From: Paraburkholderia monticola
GTDB lineage: Bacteria; Pseudomonadota; Gammaproteobacteria; Burkholderiales; Burkholderiaceae
Direction: 5' to 3'
Assembly: GCF_001580545.1 (NCBI RefSeq)
Contig: NZ_LRBG01000003.1
Span: 1 to 64,000 of the forward strand
Length of the DNA stretch: 64,000 nt
Made by a program: the position numbers and the translations under genes. Shown here piece by piece: positions 56,908 to 64,000 of the stretch; the first letter of the stretch is position 1, and every line of letters starts with the position of its first letter. The notes under the pieces are model-generated. The model ran no database searches and was not told where the DNA came from. It saw only the letters and a list, made by a program, of their open reading frames with translations.

Positions 56908-57996
56908 TCACGCGCGCGGCTTCATCAGCACCTTGATCGAATCGAGCGAGTTCGCGATTCGGATCGCTTCGTCCCATTCTTCCAACGAAAAGCCGTGCGT
57001 GACGATGCCCTTCGAGGTCACGAGCCCGCGTGCGAGCAGATCGATCGCGATCGGATAGCAATAGGGTCCAAGATGCGCGCCGCGCACGTCGAGTTCCTTG
57101 CGATCGCCGATCACCGACCAGTCGAGCGTCGTGTCCGCACCGAACACCGAGAATTCGACGAAGCGTCCGAGCTTGCGGATCAGGTCCATCCCCTGGTTCA
57201 CGCCGATCGGCGCGCCCGTCGTTTCAATATAGACGTCGCAGCCGTAACCGTCTGTCAATGAATGGATGATCGCGAGCGCGTCCTGCTGCTTCGGATTGAT
57301 CGTCACGTCCGCGCCGTATTCGCGCGCCAGGGCGAGCCGTTCTTCGACCAGATCGATCACGACGAGCTTCTTCGGTGTCTTCAGATGCGCGACCTGCGTC
57401 ATCATCAGACCGAGCGGCCCCGCGCCCGCGATCACGACGACATCGTCCAGTTGCAGATCGCCGCGATTGACCGTATGAATCGCGCAGGCGAGCGGCTCGA
57501 TGATCGCGGCGTCTTCGAGGGAGATGCCGTCGGGGATCTTGTGGACGATCGCGGTCGGCGGAATGCGCATGTACTCGGCCATGCCGCCGTCGGCGACCTC
57601 GCGCTGAAAGCCGAAGATGTTGTGCACTTCGCACATCCAGTACTGACCGGATTTGCAATAGCGGCACTTGCCGCACGGCACGATCTGCTCGGCGATCACG
57701 CGCTCGCCCTTTTGCACGCCGAAGTGCTCGGCCGCGCCTTCGCCCAGTTCCTCGACGTAGCCGAAGAACTCGTGGCCCGGAATCACCGGTGCCTTGACCC
57801 ATGGGCTCGGACCGCCCCAAAACATCTTGGCGCCGGAATGGCATTTGCAGTCGCTCGCGCAAATGCCGCACGCGGCGATGCGGATCACGAGTTCGTGCGC
57901 GCGGGCGCGTGGCTTCCGTACCTGTTCGACGCGATAGTCTTTCGGTGCATGACAGACGATGGCGGTCATGTTCTGCTTATCGGATTGAGTCGTCAT
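56908..57996 (-). CDS. zinc-dependent polyol dehydrogenase (MDR family)
   Basis: A 362-residue medium-chain dehydrogenase. Catalytic zinc ligands: Cys in ACGICASDCKCH, His in GHEFFGYVEELGEG and Glu in IIEPLACAIH. The structural zinc lobe is CGKCRYCKSGQYWMC. The NAD site is VVIAGAGPLGLMMTQVA. It resembles sorbitol, xylitol or erythritol/threitol dehydrogenases. AGGA lies about 8 bases before ATG 57996. It sits between the ABC permease and the kinase. Confidence 0.9.
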   Translation of the reverse strand: MTTQSDKQNMTAIVCHAPKDYRVEQVRKPRARAHELVIRIAACGICASDCKCHSGAKMFWGGPSPWVKAPVIPGHEFFGYVEELGEGAAEHFGVQKGERVIAEQIVPCGKCRYCKSGQYWMCEVHNIFGFQREVADGGMAEYMRIPPTAIVHKIPDGISLEDAAIIEPLACAIHTVNRGDLQLDDVVVIAGAGPLGLMMTQVAHLKTPKKLVVIDLVEERLALAREYGADVTINPKQQDALAIIHSLTDGYGCDVYIETTGAPIGVNQGMDLIRKLGRFVEFSVFGADTTLDWSVIGDRKELDVRGAHLGPYCYPIAIDLLARGLVTSKGIVTHGFSLEEWDEAIRIANSLDSIKVLMKPRA

Positions 57997-58036
57997 TGCA
58001 GGGTCCTGCGAAAAGAGGGGTAGGAGGAAAAGAGCG

Positions 58037-59044
58037 TTACTTCCTGCGGTCGCGGCTGATGTAGATCGCGAGCAGAATGATTCCGCCCTTGATCACGTTC
58101 TGCACGTACGGATTCACGCCGACCATGTTCAGGCCGTTGTTCAGCACGCCGAGCAACAGCGCACCGATCAGCGTGCCGATGATCGAGCCGCGCCCGCCGG
58201 AGATCGACGTGCCGCCCATCACGACGGCGGCGATCGCGTCGAGTTCGAAACCGACGCCGGCGTTCGGCTGGCCGCTCATCAGGCGCGCGGTCAGCACGAT
58301 CGCGGCGAACGCGGAGGTCAAGCCGGCGAGCGTGTAGACGATCAGCTTCACGCGCGCGACACGCACGCCGGACAGCCGCGTCGCCTGCTCGTTGCCGCCG
58401 ATCGCATACACGTAGCGGCCAAACGGCATGCGTTCGAGCAGCACCCACGCGATCACATAGATCACCGCCATGATCACGACCGGCGCCTGGATGCCGAGAA
58501 TCTTGCCGCTGCCGAAGAAGCTGACCCAGTCGGGCAGACCGTCGATCGGATAGCCGCCTGTGTAGATCAGCGCGAGACCGCGCGCGATGCCCATCGTCGC
58601 GAGCGTGACGATGATCGGCGGCATGCCGGCGAACGCGACGAAGAAGCCGTTGGCCGCGCCGAAGCCGAGACCGACCGCGATGCCGACCGCAAGCGCGGCC
58701 AGCCCGTTCAAGCCGGCGACCATCAGCCCGGCCGACAGCGTGCCCGCGAGCGCCATCACCGAGCCGACCGACAGATCGATGCCGCCCGTGAGAATCACGC
58801 AGGTCATGCCGACCGCGATGATCGCGTTGATCGACACCTGACGCAGCACGTTCTCGATGTTCGCGGTGGAAAGGAAGCTATCGCTCGCAAACACCATCAC
58901 GATGCACACGACCAGCAGGCCGATGAACGGATAGAACAGCGTCGAGCGTTTCAAGCCGGCCCAGCTGAAGCGCACCGGCGCGCCCGGCGTGTCGCTGCTG
59001 ACGCTAGACGTTTTGGGCGAAGAGGAAGGATTAGGCATGTTCAT
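58037..59044 (-). CDS. sugar/polyol ABC transporter permease (RbsC type)
   Basis: A 335-residue inner-membrane permease with about ten helices. The BPD_transp_2 core motif [36 protein letters not shown] and the sequence [23 protein letters not shown] (in pieces) are typical of ribose/CUT2 permeases. It begins inside the ATPase gene (14-base overlap). GGAG is 6 bases before ATG 59044. Confidence 0.93.
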   Translation of the reverse strand: MNMPNPSSSPKTSSVSSDTPGAPVRFSWAGLKRSTLFYPFIGLLVVCIVMVFASDSFLSTANIENVLRQVSINAIIAVGMTCVILTGGIDLSVGSVMALAGTLSAGLMVAGLNGLAALAVGIAVGLGFGAANGFFVAFAGMPPIIVTLATMGIARGLALIYTGGYPIDGLPDWVSFFGSGKILGIQAPVVIMAVIYVIAWVLLERMPFGRYVYAIGGNEQATRLSGVRVARVKLIVYTLAGLTSAFAAIVLTARLMSGQPNAGVGFELDAIAAVVMGGTSISGGRGSIIGTLIGALLLGVLNNGLNMVGVNPYVQNVIKGGIILLAIYISRDRRK

Positions 59045-60551
59045 GGGAGGCTCCGAGCGAACCGGCGGTCGCATAGGTCATCACGGCGTTCGACTCGATC
59101 GCGTCGCCTTCGAGCAGTGCTTCGATGCGGCCCTGCCGGAACACGGCGACGCGATCGCACATACCGACGATCTCCGGCAGTTCGGACGAAATCATGATGA
59201 TCGAGTAGCCGCGCGCGGTCAGTTCGCGCATCAGCAGATAGATCTCGGCCTTCGCGCCGACGTCGATGCCGCGGGTCGGTTCGTCGAAGATCAGGATGTT
59301 GGTGTGGTGATTGAGCCAGCGCGCGATCACGACTTTCTGCTGATTGCCGCCCGACAGCGTCGCGACTTCGGTGTGCATCGTCGGGGCCTTCACGCCGACC
59401 CGTTTCATGATGTCGGCGGTCGCGCGCGCTTCGCTGCGCTGGTCGATAAAGAAGCGCAGCGAACGGTACTTGCCGAGGTTGTTGATCGAGATGTTCTGCT
59501 TGATCGAGAAGTCGGTTATGAGGCCTTCGGTCTTGCGGCTCTCCGGCAGAATGCCGACGCCCGCGCGCAAAGCATCGGCCGGATCGGCGAGCTTCGCGGC
59601 CGCGCCGTTCACGCGAATCTCCTTCACGTAGGCGCGCTCCGCGCCGATCACCGCTAGCGCGGTCTCGGTGCGCCCCGACCCGACCAGTCCCGCGAAACCG
59701 AGAATCTCGCCTTCGCGCAGCGTGAAGCTCAGCTCGGGGCTCTCCTTGAACAGCTGCAAGCGCACGACGTCGAGCACGATCTTCGCGTCCGCGCGCGGCG
59801 CAGGTTTCGGCGGAAAGCTGCTTTCGATCCGGCGGCCCACCATCATCTGCACGAGCCGGCTCACGTCGGATTGCGCTACCTCGGTCATGCCGACGTACTG
59901 GCCGTCGCGCAGCACCGTGATGCGGTCGCACACCTCGAAAATCTCTTCGAGGTGGTGCGAGATGAAGATCATCGCGACGCCCTGCTGCTTCAGCTCGCGC
60001 ATGATCGTGAACAGATGCGCGGCTTCGGCGGGCGTCAGGGTCGCGGTCGGTTCGTCGAGAATCAGCACGCGCGCGTCGAGCGACAACGCCTTGCCGATTT
60101 CGACGAACTGCTGCTGCGCGACCGACAGTTCCCGAATCGGCACCGACAGATCGATCGCGACACCGAGCCGCGCGAAAATCTGCGCCGCCGCGCGCCGCAT
60201 CCTGCCGCGTTCGAGCATGCCGAGGCGGTTGCGCAGTTCGCGGCCGAGAAACATGTTCTCCACCGCGTTCAGATACGGAATCAGGCTGAACTCCTGAAAT
60301 ACGATACCGACGCCCGCCGCGACCGCGTCGTGATAGTTCGCGAAGTGGCGTGGCTCGCCGTCGAGTGTGATCGTGCCTTCGTCAGGCTGATAGATGCCGC
60401 ACAGAATCTTCATCAGTGTCGACTTGCCCGCGCCGTTCTCGCCGAGCAGCGCGTGAATCTCGCCGCGCGCGATTTCGAGGTGAATGCCTTGCAGCGCCTT
60501 CACGCCGGGAAAGCTCTTGCTGATGTTGTCGAGCTTCAGAATCGTGTCCAT
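59031..60551 (-). CDS. sugar/polyol ABC transporter ATPase (RbsA type)
   Basis: A 506-residue ATPase with two tandem nucleotide-binding domains, as in CUT2 transporters. The first has Walker [11 protein letters not shown], signature [15 protein letters not shown] and Walker [17 protein letters not shown]. The second has a degenerate Walker A ([14 protein letters not shown]), signature [15 protein letters not shown] and Walker [15 protein letters not shown]. Energises the polyol importer. Confidence 0.94.
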   Translation of the reverse strand: MDTILKLDNISKSFPGVKALQGIHLEIARGEIHALLGENGAGKSTLMKILCGIYQPDEGTITLDGEPRHFANYHDAVAAGVGIVFQEFSLIPYLNAVENMFLGRELRNRLGMLERGRMRRAAAQIFARLGVAIDLSVPIRELSVAQQQFVEIGKALSLDARVLILDEPTATLTPAEAAHLFTIMRELKQQGVAMIFISHHLEEIFEVCDRITVLRDGQYVGMTEVAQSDVSRLVQMMVGRRIESSFPPKPAPRADAKIVLDVVRLQLFKESPELSFTLREGEILGFAGLVGSGRTETALAVIGAERAYVKEIRVNGAAAKLADPADALRAGVGILPESRKTEGLITDFSIKQNISINNLGKYRSLRFFIDQRSEARATADIMKRVGVKAPTMHTEVATLSGGNQQKVVIARWLNHHTNILIFDEPTRGIDVGAKAEIYLLMRELTARGYSIIMISSELPEIVGMCDRVAVFRQGRIEALLEGDAIESNAVMTYATAGSLGASHEHA

Positions 60552-60612
60552 CGTGTGTTCCTCTGCCGCGGCCGCCGCGCATGAGTCCCATCCGCGGCGG
60601 CCTGCGCTTCGA

Positions 60613-61575
60613 TTACCAGCTGAAGCCCTTCGCGTTGCTCTTGTCGATCATCTTCACGTCGACCGGAATCGCTTTCGGCACATTGGCGCCCCACTTCTTC
60701 GCGAGCGCGATGCCGAGCGCGATACGCACCTGGTCGGCCGGGAATTGCGCGGATGTCTCGACGAATTTCGAATTCGGCTTCTGGATCGCGGCGATCGCTT
60801 CCGGCGCGCCGTCGACGCTAGTCAGCTTGATGTCCTTGCCCGACGATTCGATCGCCGAGAGCGCGCCCATCGAGCCGCCGTCGTTGACGCTGAACACGCC
60901 CTTCAGGTTCGGATGCGCCTGAATCATGTTCTCGGTGACCGACAGCGCGGTCGCGCGTTCCTGCTTGCCGTTCTGCGTATCGACGAGCTTCACGCCCGGC
61001 GCTTTCGCGAGCGCCGCCTTGCAGCCGCGCACGCGTTCGAGAATCGGCACGACCGGAATGCCGTCGAGAATCGCCACTTCGCCGCTGCCGCCGATCGACT
61101 TCGCGAGGTAGTCGCAAGCCATCACGCCCGCGTCGTAGTTCTTCGAGCCGACGAACGAATCGACCGGACCGTTCGCGTTCGCATCGACCGCGACGACCAC
61201 GACGCCCGCTTTCTTCGCCGACATGACCGCCGACTGGATGCCGGTCGAGTCGGTCGGATTGACGAGCAGGATGTCGATCTTCTTCTGCAGCATGTCTTCG
61301 ACGTCGCTGACCTGCTTGCTGACGTCGTGATGCGCGTCGGTCACGACGACCGTCGCGCCGGTCGACGCGGCCGCATCGTTCAGTGCTTTTTGCATCGTCA
61401 CGAAGTACGGGTTGTTCAGTTCCTGGAAGGTCATGCCGATTTTCAGCGGCGCGGCCTGCGCGCTGTGCGCAGCCGACATGGCGACGAGCGACAAACCGAA
61501 CGCGAGCGCGGCGACCCGGCGCGTGAAGCTCAGTGAAGAGGAACTCGGGCTAAGCGGAACAGCAGATGACTTCAT
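60613..61575 (-). CDS. sugar/polyol ABC transporter substrate-binding protein (RbsB type)
   Basis: A 320-residue periplasmic binding protein. Signal peptide at residues about 15-42 ([21 protein letters not shown]). The mature part has [53 protein letters not shown] and [12 protein letters not shown], as in ribose/polyol-binding proteins. ATG 61575 has GGAG 7 bases upstream. The ligand is probably a pentitol, given the neighbouring genes. Confidence 0.92.
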   Translation of the reverse strand: MKSSAVPLSPSSSSLSFTRRVAALAFGLSLVAMSAAHSAQAAPLKIGMTFQELNNPYFVTMQKALNDAAASTGATVVVTDAHHDVSKQVSDVEDMLQKKIDILLVNPTDSTGIQSAVMSAKKAGVVVVAVDANANGPVDSFVGSKNYDAGVMACDYLAKSIGGSGEVAILDGIPVVPILERVRGCKAALAKAPGVKLVDTQNGKQERATALSVTENMIQAHPNLKGVFSVNDGGSMGALSAIESSGKDIKLTSVDGAPEAIAAIQKPNSKFVETSAQFPADQVRIALGIALAKKWGANVPKAIPVDVKMIDKSNAKGFSW

Positions 61576-61609
61576 GATTGTCTCCATTTTTTGAAGTGAG
61601 CACGCCCCT

Positions 61610-61631
61610 CGCGCTGTAAGCGCACAGCGCG
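61610..61631. other. hairpin between the araC-type gene and the transporter genes
   Basis: CGCGCTGT (61610-61617), a 6-base loop and ACAGCGCG (61624-61631). In the - strand transcript it lies between the AraC-type gene and the binding-protein gene; with no T-run it may be an mRNA-stabilising or attenuating stem rather than a full terminator. Confidence 0.4.
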
Positions 61632-61684
61632 ATCGATGCGTGGTGAAACGCGAGTGGACTGAAGCAGTGACTACCGGGCGCGCA

Positions 61685-62662
61685 CTATGTGACCGGATAC
61701 GCGACGCCGCTACGCGGCAAGCCCGGCGCGAGCACGATTGCCGGCGCGTTGTCGATACCCCTGCCGTGCGCGGCCGCTTGCTCGGAAGCGTCGCGGCTCG
61801 CATCGTTCAGTTGCTGGTAGCGGCGAAACGTCGACGGCGCCATGCCTTTCATCGCGAGAAACTGCCGGTTGAAATTGGACAGGTTGTTGAAGCCCGCCTT
61901 GAAGCAGATTTCGGTCACGCTCAATTCGCCGTCGGTCAGCAACTGGCAGGCGAGATTGATGCGCATGCGGTTCACGTACTGCACGAACGGCAGCCCGGTA
62001 TGGCGGCGGAAATATCGCGAAAACGCGCTGACGCTCTGGCCGGCGAGTTGCGCGAGCTCCGACTCGCGCAACTCGTTCGCGAGGTTCTTGCCGATATAGG
62101 CGAGCACGTGATTGATGCGGGTCGCCGCGAAGCTGGTCGGGTCGGCCTGATACGCGGGACTCGCGAGCGTGTCGCGATCCGGCGCGTTCACGAGGATCTC
62201 GAGCATCGACATGAACAGCACGAGCCGGCGCAGCCCGCGCGCCGCCAGCAGTTCGAGAAAGAGCGGCGTGATCTGCGCCGACGTCTGCGCACCGAACGAC
62301 AGGCCCCGGCGCGCATCGGCGAGCATCGCCTCGACCTGGCGCCATTCCGGAAAGCTCTCGAGACAGTTCGATACGAACTCCTGACCGAACTGCACGACCA
62401 GATTGCGCTGCGCGACGCTCTCGCCTTCGGGCACGTCGCTGACCCAGTTGTGCGGCAGGTTCGGCCCCATCAGCACCAGATTGCCCGGCGCGAAGCTGCC
62501 GATGTGATCGCCGACGAACATCTTGCCGGTCGTCGCGACGATCAGATGGATCTCGTACTCCGGATGAAAGTGCCAGCGTACCGTGCGATACGGATAGCCA
62601 TGCGACCACACCTTGAACGATTCGTCGTGGCGGACGGCCACGATTTCGAGATCAGGTTGCAC
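61685..62662 (-). CDS. AraC-family regulator of the polyol operon
   Basis: A 325-residue regulator. The N-terminal cupin-like sensor has RTVRWHFHPEYEIHLIVATTGKMFVGDHIGSFAPGNLVLMGPNLPHNW (in pieces). The C-terminal double helix-turn-helix is ESELAQLAGQSVSAFSRYFRRHTGLPFVQYVNRMRINLA and SVTEICFKAGFNNLSNFNRQFLAMKGMAPSTFRR (in pieces). It is divergent from dalD and first in line before the transporter genes, so it probably senses a polyol and controls both sides. Confidence 0.92.
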   Translation of the reverse strand: MQPDLEIVAVRHDESFKVWSHGYPYRTVRWHFHPEYEIHLIVATTGKMFVGDHIGSFAPGNLVLMGPNLPHNWVSDVPEGESVAQRNLVVQFGQEFVSNCLESFPEWRQVEAMLADARRGLSFGAQTSAQITPLFLELLAARGLRRLVLFMSMLEILVNAPDRDTLASPAYQADPTSFAATRINHVLAYIGKNLANELRESELAQLAGQSVSAFSRYFRRHTGLPFVQYVNRMRINLACQLLTDGELSVTEICFKAGFNNLSNFNRQFLAMKGMAPSTFRRYQQLNDASRDASEQAAAHGRGIDNAPAIVLAPGLPRSGVAYPVT

Positions 62663-63040
62663 TGTCTGCCTCCATGAAGCGGCGCGCCTGGGCGCTGCCG
62701 AACTTGATCTTGTATAAGCGAAAAGTAACCGCCAAACGCATAGGCGGCCACTTAAAAAGCGACCGCCTACCGATACTTTTTTGCATTCGGGTTAGTCCCG
62801 ACGCCCGCAAGGTCAAAATTGACGCAATGCAATAGGGGTCGCGCGGCGGGTTTTCCGACCTCCGGCGCTCGACATTGCGACCCGCGCATGGCCCATGCCG
62901 CGCTGCGCCACGAAAACCCCGCGCCCTTGCCTTGACTTTCGTTTCAGCGGGTACGATCATTCGCTCACATACAGAGCAAATGCTCTGCACGCAGAAAACG
63001 CACGCCTCGAGCGCTGCGAACAAGTCTTTTGGAGACAAAC
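62663..63040. promoter_or_regulatory. regulator/dalD divergent promoter region with operator repeats
   Basis: 378 bases without a gene between the divergent AraC-type gene and dalD. A direct repeat AAAAG-NN-ACCGCC occurs at 62721-62733 and 62755-62767, 34 bases apart. The second copy is inside an inverted repeat (TAGGCGG at 62741-62747, CCGCCTA at 62763-62769). Tandem direct half-sites like these are typical AraC-family operators. Confidence 0.55.
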
Positions 63041-64000
63041 ATGAACAGCGGGCAAGGCAGCGGCGCGGCCGCACACGTGATCCTGCACATCGGCGCGGGA
63101 TCGTTTCATCGCGCGCATCAGGCGTGGTATCTGCATCGCCTGAATGAGGCGACGGCGGCCAGCGAGCCGCGCTGGTCGCTCACCGTCGGCAATATCCGCA
63201 GCGACATGAACCCGGTGCTCGAAGCGCTCGCCGCGCAGCATGGCGTCTACACGCTCGAAACCGTCACCCCGCAAGGCGTGCGCGCCTACGAGACGATCCG
63301 CTCGATCGAGCGCGTGCTGCCGTGGAGCGAAAGCCTCGACGGGCTGATCGAAGCGGGCGCCGACCCGGCCTGCAAGATCATCGCGTTCACCGTGACCGAA
63401 GGCGGCTATTACCTCGACGAGCACGACCGGCTCGACACCGCCAATGCCGATCTCGCCGCCGATCTCGCCGGCGGCCACACGACGATCTACGGCGCGCTCG
63501 CGGCGATTCTCGACGCCCGCGTGAAACGCGGCGCGGGGCCCGTCACGCTGCAGACCTGCGACAACCTGCGCAGCAACGGCGAGCGCTTTCATGCGGGCAT
63601 GAGCGAGTTTCTCGAACGACGCGGCGCGAACGAACTCGCGCAATGGTTCGACGACAACACGTCATGCCCGTGCTCGATGGTCGATCGCATCACACCGCGT
63701 CCGACGCCCGACGTGCGCGAGCGCGTGAAGGCCGCGACCGGCGTCGACGACGCGAGCCCCGTGATGGGCGAGGCGTTCATCCAGTGGGCGATCGAGGACC
63801 GCTTCATCGCCGGACGCCCGGCATGGGAGAAAGTCGGCGCGGAGCTCGTCGATTCGGTGCTGCCGTACGAGGAAGCGAAGATCCGCATCCTCAACGCGAC
63901 CCATAGCTGCATCGCGTGGGCGGGCACGCTGGTCGGCCTCACCTACATCCACGAAGGCACGCACGATGCCGACATCCGTCAGTTCGCGTACGACTACGTG
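63041..64000 (+). CDS. D-arabinitol 4-dehydrogenase-like mannitol dehydrogenase family protein (partial)
   Basis: 320 residues are present and the gene runs past the window end without a stop codon. It is a long-chain polyol dehydrogenase that oxidises D-arabitol to D-xylulose. The sequence follows Klebsiella DalD closely as I recall it: [78 protein letters not shown] and the catalytic Lys region [27 protein letters not shown] lies 7 bases before the ATG. Divergent from the AraC-type regulator; its product would feed the xylulokinase-like gene. Confidence 0.92.
   Translation, partial: MNSGQGSGAAAHVILHIGAGSFHRAHQAWYLHRLNEATAASEPRWSLTVGNIRSDMNPVLEALAAQHGVYTLETVTPQGVRAYETIRSIERVLPWSESLDGLIEAGADPACKIIAFTVTEGGYYLDEHDRLDTANADLAADLAGGHTTIYGALAAILDARVKRGAGPVTLQTCDNLRSNGERFHAGMSEFLERRGANELAQWFDDNTSCPCSMVDRITPRPTPDVRERVKAATGVDDASPVMGEAFIQWAIEDRFIAGRPAWEKVGAELVDSVLPYEEAKIRILNATHSCIAWAGTLVGLTYIHEGTHDADIRQFAYDYV

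Overview
The window looks like chromosomal DNA of a Burkholderiaceae beta-proteobacterium, most likely Paraburkholderia or Burkholderia sensu lato. The evidence is the very high GC content with G/C-ending codons, the dense core genes in Burkholderia-type arrangements (sodB-xseA, lpxK-Trm112-kdsB-adk, murJ-rpsT, argF-murB-yajQ-plsY-ybaK, kynR/kynBUA) and protein sequences typical of that family. No rRNA, tRNA, CRISPR array, insertion sequence or prophage was recognised.

Layout. 1-0.5 kb: a G-rich, poorly resolved stretch ending in the C-terminus of a glycine-rich protein. 0.8-9.5 kb: a Rap1a/Tai-like exported protein, aldo/keto reductase, GntR regulator, a CaiB/BaiF CoA-transferase with permuted domain order divergent from an HTH-citrate synthase fusion, a DUF2917 protein divergent from a MocR regulator, and an MdtD-type efflux pump. 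9.8-15.8 kb: a degenerate EAL protein, an ECF41-like sigma factor, a stand-alone ClpP, a NYN/LOTUS protein and two small envelope proteins. 16-33 kb: mostly housekeeping genes (sodB, xseA, lpxK, kdsB, adk, murJ, rpsT, argF, murB, yajQ, plsY, ybaK, an acyl-CoA ligase). 33-46 kb: xerD, ogt, queG, tsaE, amiC, eamA, pirin, cnoX, tcdA, pdxH, cfa, a DUF72 protein and msrA. 46.6-49.7 kb: a Rieske oxygenase with its reductase and a flavin reductase. 49.7-53.3 kb: the kynurenine pathway (kynR, kynB, kynU, kynA), which converts tryptophan to anthranilate. 53.4-54.6 kb: an AT-richer toxin/immunity pair. 54.6-64 kb: a pentitol/polyol catabolic island with an ABC transporter, three dehydrogenases, an FGGY kinase and an AraC regulator; the last gene, dalD-like, runs off the window.

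The most notable signal is between the ECF41-like sigma gene and the clpP paralogue. Two exact copies of TGTCACA-N16-CGTC lie back to back, one facing each gene. That is the promoter pattern I recall for ECF41 sigma factors, so this orphan ClpP, and perhaps the NYN/LOTUS protein behind it, may belong to the sigma factor's regulon. Other points of interest are the orphan RNase A-like CDI toxin with its CdiI-like immunity gene, the permuted CoA-transferase, the catalytically degenerate EAL-Cache protein, and operator-like palindromes at the HTH-citrate synthase, MocR, kyn, flavin reductase and AraC/dalD promoters.

Start sites were chosen from ribosome-binding-site spacing and family length. All family assignments are from reading the sequences, not from searches.
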